Source: Verrucomicrobiales bacterium | Lineage (GTDB): Bacteria > Verrucomicrobiota > Verrucomicrobiia > Verrucomicrobiales > Verrucomicrobiaceae | Reading direction: 5' to 3' | Assembly (NCBI GenBank): GCA_003506995.1 | Contig: DNXB01000023.1 | Location: 1 to 12,138, forward strand | DNA: 12,138 bases | Shown: piece after piece, positions 6,513 through 12,138 of the stretch | How positions within the stretch are numbered: the first letter of the stretch is position 1 | Layout of the letters: each line of letters begins with the position of its first letter | Translations under genes and position numbers: made by a program | Notes under the pieces: model-generated | The model's input: only the letters and a program-made list of their open reading frames with translations | Database searches by the model: none | What the model was told of the DNA's origin: nothing

Positions 6513-7346
6513 ATGAACCCGCCGCCAACCATCGCCTGCCTCGGTCCTGAGGGCAGTTTTTCGCACCTGATCACGCAGATGCGTTTTCCCGGCGTGGCGG
6601 TGAACCTGCGGGGCAACGTGGGCGATGTGTTTGACTTCCTGGCCGCGAATCCCGAGGCGCTGGGCATTGTTCCCATCGAAAATTCATCGGGCGGCTTCAT
6701 CATCGACACTGTGGACCGGCTGGTGGATGCGCGGTGTGAGCTGCGCATCCTCGAAGAACTGACGCTGGACGTGAAACTGGCGCTGCTGGGCCGGGAAGGG
6801 GAGAAGATCACCTCGATCCACTCGCACGCGATGCCGTTTTACCACGGCGATGACTGGCTGAAGGCGAACTACCCCGACGTGAAACGCGTGGTGGAGCCGA
6901 GCACGGCCAAAGCGGCGGAAAAAGCCGTCGCCACACCCGGAGCGGCGGCGATTGGGCCACGTCAGAACGCCGAGCGGCATGGTTTGCAGGTGCTGCATTT
7001 CCCCATCGCGGGCGAGGTGCCGAACATCACGCAGTTTTATCTCATCGGGCATGCGGCGAACACGCCTTCGCTCGATCACAACCGCACCGCGCTCGTGGTG
7101 GAATTGCCGGATCGTTCCGGCAGCCTGTGCCGCTTCCTGACGCCGCTGAGCGAGCACGACATCAACATGAAGCGCCTCGAATCGCGCCCGATTCGCGGCC
7201 AGCCGAACAAATACCGCTTCTACATCGAGATCGAAGGCTCCACAGCCGATTCGCGTGTGCAGAAAGCGCTGGAGCAAACAAAAGCCGACGGCGCGACGAT
7301 TCGCAGTGTGGGGTCTTATTCCGCTGGTCTCCGTTTTGAATCCTGA
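6513..7346 (+). CDS. pheA: Prephenate dehydratase with C-terminal ACT domain
   Basis: A 277-residue cytosolic enzyme that converts prephenate to phenylpyruvate in phenylalanine synthesis. The dehydratase domain (about 5-179) shows GPEGSFSH (11-18), IVPIENSSGG (52-61), a SHAMPF segment (104-109) where E. coli has SHPQPF, and STAKAAEKA (130-138). The ACT domain (about 191-265) has the ESRP box (223-226) in RLESRPIRGQPNKYRFYIEI, which resembles E. coli PheA and implies phenylalanine feedback control. There is no chorismate mutase domain, so it is the monofunctional type. The usual catalytic T-R-F motif reads T173-Q174-F175 (NITQFYLIG), a notable departure. The ACT GALV-type motif reads GSLC (203-206). 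I chose ATG 6513 for normal domain coverage; no Shine-Dalgarno is evident. It is transcribed divergently from pbpC and leads the following gene by 8 bp. Confidence 0.93.
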   Translation: MNPPPTIACLGPEGSFSHLITQMRFPGVAVNLRGNVGDVFDFLAANPEALGIVPIENSSGGFIIDTVDRLVDARCELRILEELTLDVKLALLGREGEKITSIHSHAMPFYHGDDWLKANYPDVKRVVEPSTAKAAEKAVATPGAAAIGPRQNAERHGLQVLHFPIAGEVPNITQFYLIGHAANTPSLDHNRTALVVELPDRSGSLCRFLTPLSEHDINMKRLESRPIRGQPNKYRFYIEIEGSTADSRVQKALEQTKADGATIRSVGSYSAGLRFES

Positions 7347-7354
7347 ATCACCTT

Positions 7355-8365
7355 ATGAAGAACATCATCACCTACTTGCTGGCATTGACCGCCAGCACCT
7401 TTGCCGCCGAAACCATCACCAAACGCGCGAGCGAGATCGATCCACGCGCGAAGGAGCATCCTGAGATCGACTTCGTGTTCACGGACAAGAAAGGCAAGCC
7501 GCAGGATCTGCAGCATGCGAGCGTCGATGTGAGCGTGAAGCCGCAGGGCAAGCTGGTGATCTGGCTGATGGGGCACAACGCGGGGTTGTTTGAGCGGTTG
7601 AACAGCTACGGGCTGCATGCGATCCAGGTGCATTACGCGAACAAGTGGTTCGGCATCATCCCGGCGGCGCGACGCGATGACGGCAACACCTTGGGCAACA
7701 TCCGCCTCGAAGCGGCGACGGGCGAGGATCATAGCGACTTGGTCAGCATTCCGCAGCCGGACGGGATGATGGAGCGCTCGTTTCAGTTCGTGAAATGGCT
7801 GTCCAAGGAGCATCCCGAGGGCAAATGGAAGCAGTTCCTGAGCAAGGACGGCAAAGGCCTGGATTGGGACAAGGTGATCGTGTCCGGCTCCTCGCATGGC
7901 GCGACGACCTCGGCACGCTTTGCGAAGCATCAGAAGGTGGATCGCGTGGTGTGCCTGTGCGGGCCGCGTGACAACTACGAGAGCTGGCAGGCGCTGCCCT
8001 CGGCGACACCGGCGAACCGCATCTTCGGCTTCAGCCATGTGCTGGACGGCGGCTGGACGGGCGATCATTACTGCCGCTCGTGGGAGATGATGGGGCTGAA
8101 CCAGTTCGGACCCATCGTGAACGTGGACATGGTCGCCCCGCCGTTTGAAAACACCCGGCGGCTGATCACGGACGCCGATGTGAAGGGCGATGCCGGGCGC
8201 GCGCACGGCTCCGTGACGCCCGGCGGATCCGCTGTGAAAGACAAGGACGGGAAGCTCATCCACGAGGCGGTCTGGAAGTATCTTTACACGCATCCGGTCG
8301 ATCAAACCGGCTCGCCAACACCTGCTGATCCCGACTGTGTGAAGGATCAGAAGAAGGAGCGCTGA
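7355..8365 (+). CDS. Secreted alpha/beta-hydrolase-like protein
   Basis: A 336-residue exported protein. MKNIITYLLALTASTFAAE is a typical signal peptide, probably cleaved after Ala18, so it acts in the periplasm or outside. Strand-like LVIWLMGHNAG (67-77) followed later by KVIVSGSSHGATTSARFA (173-190) matches the alpha/beta-hydrolase pattern: G178-S-S180-H-G182 is the G-x-S-x-G nucleophile elbow, with Ser180 as nucleophile. Candidate acid residues are Asp206 and Asp258; candidate histidines are His284 in RAHGSV and His303. The substrate is unknown; carbohydrate-ester or lipid esterase activity would fit the fold. The region FGFSHVLDGGW (224-234) and HYCRSWEMMGL (238-248) looks conserved-family-like, but I cannot name the family securely. 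It starts 8 bp after pheA and is probably co-transcribed, although no functional link is obvious. Confidence 0.85.
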   Translation: MKNIITYLLALTASTFAAETITKRASEIDPRAKEHPEIDFVFTDKKGKPQDLQHASVDVSVKPQGKLVIWLMGHNAGLFERLNSYGLHAIQVHYANKWFGIIPAARRDDGNTLGNIRLEAATGEDHSDLVSIPQPDGMMERSFQFVKWLSKEHPEGKWKQFLSKDGKGLDWDKVIVSGSSHGATTSARFAKHQKVDRVVCLCGPRDNYESWQALPSATPANRIFGFSHVLDGGWTGDHYCRSWEMMGLNQFGPIVNVDMVAPPFENTRRLITDADVKGDAGRAHGSVTPGGSAVKDKDGKLIHEAVWKYLYTHPVDQTGSPTPADPDCVKDQKKER

Positions 8366-8376
8366 AAAGGCATGCC

Positions 8377-8457
8377 CGTAGCGGCGGGCGTCAGCACGCC
8401 GAAGTCTGTTGTTTGTCTCGAATGCGCTTTGGGGAAAGACTCATGTCTTCCGCTACG
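8377..8457. repeat. Intergenic repeat with 8-bp inverted ends
   Basis: CGTAGCGG (8377-8384) is the exact reverse complement of CCGCTACG (8450-8457). Inside lie a small GGCG/CGCC hairpin near the left end (8387-8400) and an AAGAC/GTCTT hairpin with a TCAT loop near the right end. It begins 11 bp after the stop of the hydrolase gene. The terminal inverted repeats suggest a small non-autonomous mobile or structural element, but only one copy is in this window. Confidence 0.5.
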
Positions 8458-8502
8458 CGATGGGGCGGTGCGCCGAGCTGGATTTGCGGTCTGGGTTCTG
8501 AT

Positions 8503-8611
8503 AGCGCCAAGGGCGCGGCATTCCTCAGCCCAGGATGCAATCCTGGGCTCAAAGGCAAGGCCGCGCACGGCGCGTCGGTGAGCCCTGAAAGGGCGCTGCT
8601 CGACACCGTGC
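8503..8611 (+). repeat. Modular repeat unit, second family, left copy
   Basis: The first module is the palindrome GCGCCAAGGGCGC (8504-8516). Counting a 15-nt window, an 11-nt linker ending in AG follows (8518-8528). A hairpin with CCCAGGAT/ATCCTGGG arms (8529-8547) comes next, then about 32 nt of spacer, then GCCCTGAAAGGGC (8582-8594), and the unit ends with CTCGACACCGTGC (8599-8611). The order and spacing nearly match elements A-C although the bases differ. Confidence 0.75.
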
Positions 8612-8640
8612 CTGCATCGTCCCCAACCCGTATAGAAACC

Positions 8641-8750
8641 GCACGGTGTCGAGTCCCGCCCTTTCAGGGCTTCACCCAATAGAGGACGCGGGCTATCGTG
8701 CTGGTCCCAGGGCTTCGCCCATGGGCTGAGGAGTCACGCGCCGTTGGCGC
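8641..8750 (-). repeat. Modular repeat unit, second family, right (inverted) copy
   Basis: Read on the minus strand it carries AGCGCCAACGGCGCG (8750-8736), an 11-nt linker TGACTCCTCAG, a hairpin CCCATGGGCGAAGCCCTGGG (8725-8706), about 33 nt of spacer, GCCCTGAAAGGGCG (8670-8657), then CTCGACACCGTGC (8653-8641). The inner 30 bp (8582-8611 against 8641-8670) match at 27 positions, with perfect 14-bp and 13-bp stretches. The two units therefore form a roughly 250-bp inverted repeat around a 29-nt loop. Hairpin arms differ between the units while pairing is kept. Confidence 0.75.
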
Positions 8751-8811
8751 TGAAACTGCACAGCCGGCGTTTGTTTTCATCATCCAGCACGAAAGGCCGC
8801 TCAAGACATGT

Positions 8812-8846
8812 GAGAAAGGCAGGGCGTGCGGCGTTTCTCCACGCCC
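8812..8846 (+). promoter_or_regulatory. Possible structured leader upstream of the DUF1080 gene
   Basis: GAGAAA (8812-8817) can pair with TTTCTC (8834-8839), and GGGCGTG (8822-8828) can pair with CACGCCC (8840-8846). The two pairings interleave, so in RNA they are either alternative hairpins or an H-type pseudoknot. The block ends 25 nt before the ATG at 8872. There is no Shine-Dalgarno in the gap. Stems of 6 and 7 bp in GC-rich DNA can arise by chance, so this is tentative. Confidence 0.25.
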
Positions 8847-8871
8847 AACGCAAACCCCAACCTGCCTGCTT

Positions 8872-9846
8872 ATGTTCTCCTCAATTCGACTTCTCTCTTT
8901 TTCCGCCGTGCTTGGCCTCGGCGCTGTTTTGCATGCCGCTGACAATCCTTTCGTGGGCCGCTGGGCGCTGACGATTCCTGGCGGTGGCGCGGGCTGGCTC
9001 GGGGTGGAGGAAAAAGACGGCGCCCTGAGCTCCAGCGTGCTCTGGGGCGGTGGCAGCGTGGTGCCAACGGCGGGCACGAAGCTCGATGGCGACACCTTGA
9101 TCGTGACGCGTGAGCAGAAGAACAAGGAAGGCAAGCTGTCGGCCATCGAAACCATCACCGCGAAGATCGAAGGCGACGCGTTGAAGCTCACCACGGCGAA
9201 AAAGAACGCCGAGGGCAAGGAGATCGGCAAGCCTGCTGAGTTTGCCGGCAAGCGCATCGCCGACATCCCGGCCAAGCCTGATCTCGCGAAGGTGAAATTT
9301 GGCGACCCGATCCAGCTCTTGAATGGCAAAGACCTCACCGGCTGGAGCTTGATCAAATCCGCCGACAACGGCTGGAGCGTGGTGGACGGTGTGCTGCAAA
9401 ACCGTGTGGTGAAGGAGAAGGACAAGCACTTCGGCAATCTGCGCACGGACGCGGAGTTCGAGGACTTCAATTTGAAGACGGAAGTGCGCACGCAGGAAGG
9501 CAGCAACAGCGGCATCTACCTGCGCGGCATTTACGAGGTGCAGATCATGGAAAGCTTTGGCAAGCCGCTCGACTCCCACCACATGGGCGCGCTTTACAGC
9601 CGCATCACCCCGAGCGTGAACGCGGAAAAGCCGATCGGCGAGTGGCAGACGCTGGACATCACGCTGGTGGACCGCCACCTCACGGTGATCCTCAACGGCA
9701 CCACGATCATCGACAACGCTCCCGTGCTCGGCTGCACCGGCGGCGCTCTCACCAGTGACGAGTTCAAGCCCGGCCCGATCTTCCTCCAAGGCGACCACAC
9801 GAACGTGGACTACCGCAACATGGTACTGCGCCCAGTGGTGAAGTAA
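8872..9846 (+). CDS. Secreted DUF1080 (3-keto-disaccharide hydrolase) domain protein
   Basis: A 324-residue exported protein. A signal peptide (MFSSIRLLSFSAVLGLGAVL) is followed by HAAD, with likely cleavage near residue 22-23. Residues about 26-130 form a small beta-rich N-terminal region, starting NPFVGRWALTIPGG, containing SSSVLWGGG and several charged repeat-like strands (EGKLSAIETITAKIEGDAL). The DUF1080 domain spans about 148-321: LLNGKDLTGWSL (149-160), WSVVDGVLQN (168-177), NSGIYLRG (212-219), YEVQIMES (221-228), WQTLDITLVD (258-267) and GPIFLQGDHTNVDYRN (301-316) are the usual landmarks of this jelly-roll family. Family members include hydrolases of 3-keto-glycosides, so periplasmic sugar breakdown is likely but not proven. 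I chose the ATG at 8872 because the signal peptide begins there; the frame is open upstream to 8698, but that stretch is repeat DNA. The next gene starts 21 bp downstream on the same strand. Confidence 0.92.
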   Translation: MFSSIRLLSFSAVLGLGAVLHAADNPFVGRWALTIPGGGAGWLGVEEKDGALSSSVLWGGGSVVPTAGTKLDGDTLIVTREQKNKEGKLSAIETITAKIEGDALKLTTAKKNAEGKEIGKPAEFAGKRIADIPAKPDLAKVKFGDPIQLLNGKDLTGWSLIKSADNGWSVVDGVLQNRVVKEKDKHFGNLRTDAEFEDFNLKTEVRTQEGSNSGIYLRGIYEVQIMESFGKPLDSHHMGALYSRITPSVNAEKPIGEWQTLDITLVDRHLTVILNGTTIIDNAPVLGCTGGALTSDEFKPGPIFLQGDHTNVDYRNMVLRPVVK

Positions 9847-9867
9847 CTTTCACTCATCTTCAGACGC

Positions 9868-11277
9868 ATGACCTCACGCCTGGCCTTGCTGCTACTTTGC
9901 CTGCCCATCAGCGGGCTTGCCGAGTCCCACTGGCCGCAGTTTCGTGGTGAAGGCGGGCTCGGCATCGGCACGGGCAAGCCGCCGGTGGAGTTCAGCGCGG
10001 AGAAAAACATGCGCTGGCAGGTCGAGGTGCCGCATGGGCATTCTTCGCCCTGCATCTGGGGAGACAAGATCGCACTCACCGGGCTTGATGGCGGCAAGCT
10101 GGTCACGTTTTGCCTCAATCGTGCTGATGGACGCGAACTCTGGCGCGTGGCCGCTCCGGCGGAGAAAATCGAAGGCGCTCATCGCATTGGCAGTCCGGCC
10201 ACGCCGACCTGCTGCACGGATGGCGAGCGCTTGATCGCGTATTTCGGCAGTTACGGCGTGCTGGCCTATGACTGGAGCGGCAAGGAGCTGTGGAAGAAGC
10301 CGTTGCCAGCGCCGGTCGTCGAGTTTGGCACCAGCGCCTCGCCGATCATTGCGGACGGAAAGGTCATCATTGTCGCGGATCAGGATGTGGGCAGTTACAT
10401 GATCGCGCTGGATGTGAAAACAGGCGCGGAAGCCTGGCGCGTGGACCGCGGCGAGTTCCGGCGCGGTTTTTCGTCGCCGTTCGTCTGGAAGCACGATGGC
10501 ATTGAGGAACTCATTGTGTGCGGATCGCTATGGGTGCGAGGTTATGATCTGAAGGACGGCAGGCAGCGCTGGTCGGTGCGCGGCATGGCGCGGGTGGCCA
10601 ATGCCAGTCCGGTGGCGGCGGACGGCATGCTGCTCGTCTCAAGCTGGAACGTCGGTGGTGACGAAGGCGACCGCATCGAGATGGAGCCTTTTGAAGCCTT
10701 CGCCGCAGCCAATGACGCGAACAAAGACGGATTGCTTACGCTCGAAGAGTTTCCCAACGGCCCGATCAAGGCCCGCTACTCGCAGATCGACGCGGACAAG
10801 GACGGCAAGGTCACGAAGACGGAGTATGAGGTCATTCGCGGCATGTTCGCCGACGCGGTGAACCAGCTTTTCGCCATCAAGCCCGGCGGCAGCGGCGACA
10901 TCACGGACACGCACGTCATCTGGCAGGTGAACAAGCACCTGCCGTATGTTTCCTCGCCCATCGTGGCGAACGGCCGCGTCTTCACCATGAAGAGCGGCGG
11001 CCTCGCCAGTGCCTACGACGCGAAAAGCGGCAGCCCCCTTTTCCAGGCCGAGCGCGTCGATGCCTCCGGCGACTACTACGCCTCCGCTGTCAGCGCCGAC
11101 GGGCGCATCTACATCACGTCACAACGCGGCACCGTCGTCGTGCTGGATGCCACGAGCGACACGCTGAAGGTGCTGGCACGAAACGATCTCAAAGCCTCCG
11201 TCTTCGCCTCGCCCGCTATCGTGGACGGCGTGATCTACATCCGCACCGACAAGCATCTTTACGCCTTCGGCGAGTGA
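9868..11277 (+). CDS. Secreted PQQ-type beta-propeller protein with inserted EF-hand pair
   Basis: A 469-residue exported protein. The signal peptide MTSRLALLLLCLPISGLAES is followed by HWPQFRGEGGLG, the usual start of secreted PQQ-like propellers. Blade repeats run through the protein: ADGRELWRV, SGKELWKKPL, KTGAEAWRVDR, KDGRQRWSVRG and, at the end, GTVVVLDATSD and GVIYIRTDKHLYAFGE. Between blades, at 283-294 and 308-319, sit two canonical calcium-binding EF-hand loops (DANKDGLLTLEE and DADKDGKVTKTE) with acidic or polar ligands at positions 1, 3, 5, 9 and 12. No PQQ-dehydrogenase active-site or haem motif is seen, so an enzyme role is unlikely; binding or scaffolding is more probable. It follows the DUF1080 gene by 21 bp and is probably in its operon. 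Its last 19 bp overlap the convergent transporter gene. Confidence 0.92.
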   Translation: MTSRLALLLLCLPISGLAESHWPQFRGEGGLGIGTGKPPVEFSAEKNMRWQVEVPHGHSSPCIWGDKIALTGLDGGKLVTFCLNRADGRELWRVAAPAEKIEGAHRIGSPATPTCCTDGERLIAYFGSYGVLAYDWSGKELWKKPLPAPVVEFGTSASPIIADGKVIIVADQDVGSYMIALDVKTGAEAWRVDRGEFRRGFSSPFVWKHDGIEELIVCGSLWVRGYDLKDGRQRWSVRGMARVANASPVAADGMLLVSSWNVGGDEGDRIEMEPFEAFAAANDANKDGLLTLEEFPNGPIKARYSQIDADKDGKVTKTEYEVIRGMFADAVNQLFAIKPGGSGDITDTHVIWQVNKHLPYVSSPIVANGRVFTMKSGGLASAYDAKSGSPLFQAERVDASGDYYASAVSADGRIYITSQRGTVVVLDATSDTLKVLARNDLKASVFASPAIVDGVIYIRTDKHLYAFGE

Positions 11278-12138
11278 TCAAACAAACTGCCGTTCGCTCG
11301 AATCATCAGCCAAAACACCGCCGCGATGATGTAGAGAGCGCCAAAGCCGCCGAGCACCGCGTTCCAGCCCCCGGCATGGGCCAGCAGCCACGGTACGGCA
11401 ATCGGGAACGCGGCAGCACCAAGATTGCCGCACATGTTGGCCGTGGCGCTCACCGTGGCGACATGCGGGCCGCCGAGGCTCATCACCGTCGCCCCAAGGC
11501 AGGGATTCGCCGTTGCCGCGCAGAACATGCCCGCGCTGATGACCAGCACCGCCATCACCGGATGCGCGACGAACCAGGCGCTGAAGATCAGGCCCGCGCA
11601 GAGCAGCAAGGCCGTGGCGCTCAAGCCCTGACGCGCGAGACGCGGTTTGCCGGTCCAGCGCAGCACCGCATCCGAAAGCACGCCGCCAAACATGCAGCCC
11701 GTCACATCCGCCAGCAGCGGCAGCGTCGTGAGCCAGCCGGAGCCGAGGATCGTCACACCGCGTGCTTCTTGCAGGTAGGTGGCAAACCAGCTCGCAAAGA
11801 AGATGTAGCCCGCCGCCCGGCAGAACTGCTGAGCGCAGAGAAACCACATGGCCGGACTCGTGGCGAGCAGCCGCCACGGTACCGCTCCAGGCTCATTCGT
11901 CCCATTCCTCTCATCCTGTCCTATCAGTTCACGCTCCGCTTCATTCACCGCCGGATGTTCCGCAGGCCGGTTTCGATACCACACCGCAAACCAAACGGCC
12001 CACAACACGCCGGGCACCGCGTACCACACAAACATCCAACGCCAGCCGATGCTCACGACGAGCCAGGCCGTCAGCGGAGCGGCGACGATGCTGCCCACCG
12101 ACATGAAGCCGCTGAACGCTCCCGAGGCCGAAGCCTGC
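11259..12138 (-). CDS. MFS transporter, anion:cation symporter-like (5' part outside window)
   Basis: The C-terminal 292 or so residues of a major facilitator superfamily permease of the inner membrane. The frame continues upstream of the internal Met at 12104 to the window edge (QASASGAFSGFMSVGS), so that Met is not the start. Visible features are GFMSVGSIVAAPLTAWLV and IGWRWMF, typical of the end of helix 4 to helix 5 in the ACS (organic acid/sugar-acid) branch, a charged central loop (YRNRPAEHPAVNEAERELIG), then six helices of the second half with GSGWLTTLPLLADVTGCMFGG and the RWTGKPRLARQG cytoplasmic loop. The substrate is inferred only from family resemblance; hexuronates, galactonate or other carboxylates are typical. 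The stop codon lies inside the end of the convergent propeller gene. A link with the neighbouring sugar-related genes is possible but unproven. Confidence 0.9.
   Translation of the reverse strand, partial: QASASGAFSGFMSVGSIVAAPLTAWLVVSIGWRWMFVWYAVPGVLWAVWFAVWYRNRPAEHPAVNEAERELIGQDERNGTNEPGAVPWRLLATSPAMWFLCAQQFCRAAGYIFFASWFATYLQEARGVTILGSGWLTTLPLLADVTGCMFGGVLSDAVLRWTGKPRLARQGLSATALLLCAGLIFSAWFVAHPVMAVLVISAGMFCAATANPCLGATVMSLGGPHVATVSATANMCGNLGAAAFPIAVPWLLAHAGGWNAVLGGFGALYIIAAVFWLMIRANGSLFDHSPKA

Larger units (their letters stand above)
8366..8871. other. Gene-free 506-bp region packed with palindromic repeats
   Basis: No credible gene lies here. It holds a repeat-like element with 8-bp inverted ends (8377-8457), two long repeat units in inverted orientation (8503-8611 and 8641-8750), and a short leader (8751-8871) ahead of the DUF1080 gene that contains two crossing complementary pairs. 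Open frames on both strands through the region follow the repeats rather than any protein pattern. No clear sigma-70 promoter was seen. Confidence 0.7.

Noticed and set aside
7316..8305. A 329-codon open frame on the minus strand
   Set aside because: It is antisense to the secreted hydrolase, whose signal peptide and GSSHG motif make the plus strand the coding one.
8698..8871. N-terminal extension of the DUF1080 gene to 8698
   Set aside because: The extra 58 codons run through the right repeat unit and leader. The signal peptide begins at ATG 8872.
8881..9798. A 305-codon open frame on the minus strand
   Set aside because: It is antisense to the DUF1080 gene and shows no motif.

Overview
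The window looks like chromosomal DNA from a GC-rich member of the Verrucomicrobia/Planctomycetes (PVC) group, most likely a Verrucomicrobiales bacterium. This rests on three family signatures: a small planctomycete-type cytochrome c lipoprotein, a secreted DUF1080 (3-keto-disaccharide hydrolase) protein next to a PQQ-type beta-propeller protein, and intergenic palindromic repeats. The taxonomic placement is inference. No rRNA, tRNA, CRISPR array, integrase or transposase gene was seen.

Left part (1-6187), genes all on the minus strand. Read in the direction of transcription (right to left) these are: a class C penicillin-binding protein (3932-6187), a small HNH-nuclease-like gene (2932-3621), a group II truncated hemoglobin (2178-2555), a one-haem cytochrome c lipoprotein (1704-2132), a D-2-hydroxyacid dehydrogenase (759-1697), an unknown four-helix membrane protein (100-690), and possibly the first 24 codons of another gene running off the window (1-72). 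The run from the hemoglobin to position 1 is tightly packed and could be one transcript. The HNH gene stands apart. It is visibly AT-richer than its neighbours and is bracketed by copies of a palindromic repeat.

Middle and right part (6513-11277), genes on the plus strand. These are a monofunctional prephenate dehydratase with a C-terminal ACT domain (6513-7346), a secreted alpha/beta-hydrolase-like protein 8 bp downstream (7355-8365), a 506-bp repeat-packed intergenic region, a secreted DUF1080 protein (8872-9846), and a secreted beta-propeller protein carrying an EF-hand pair (9868-11277). The last two probably form an operon for periplasmic carbohydrate-related work. An MFS transporter (11259-12138, incomplete at the window edge) converges on them and overlaps the propeller gene by 19 bp.

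The most notable signal is in the intergenic DNA. Three copies of a roughly 100-nt element (2665-2761, 3660-3769, 3820-3915) share one layout: a 15-nt palindrome, an 11- to 12-nt linker, a C/G-rich hairpin, a spacer of exactly 31 nt, and a 17-nt palindrome position. A second pair of elements at 8503-8611 and 8641-8750 has nearly the same layout with different bases, which suggests that the structure rather than the sequence is conserved. Further inverted-repeat elements lie at 6240-6433 (in the divergent pbpC/pheA promoter region) and 8377-8457.
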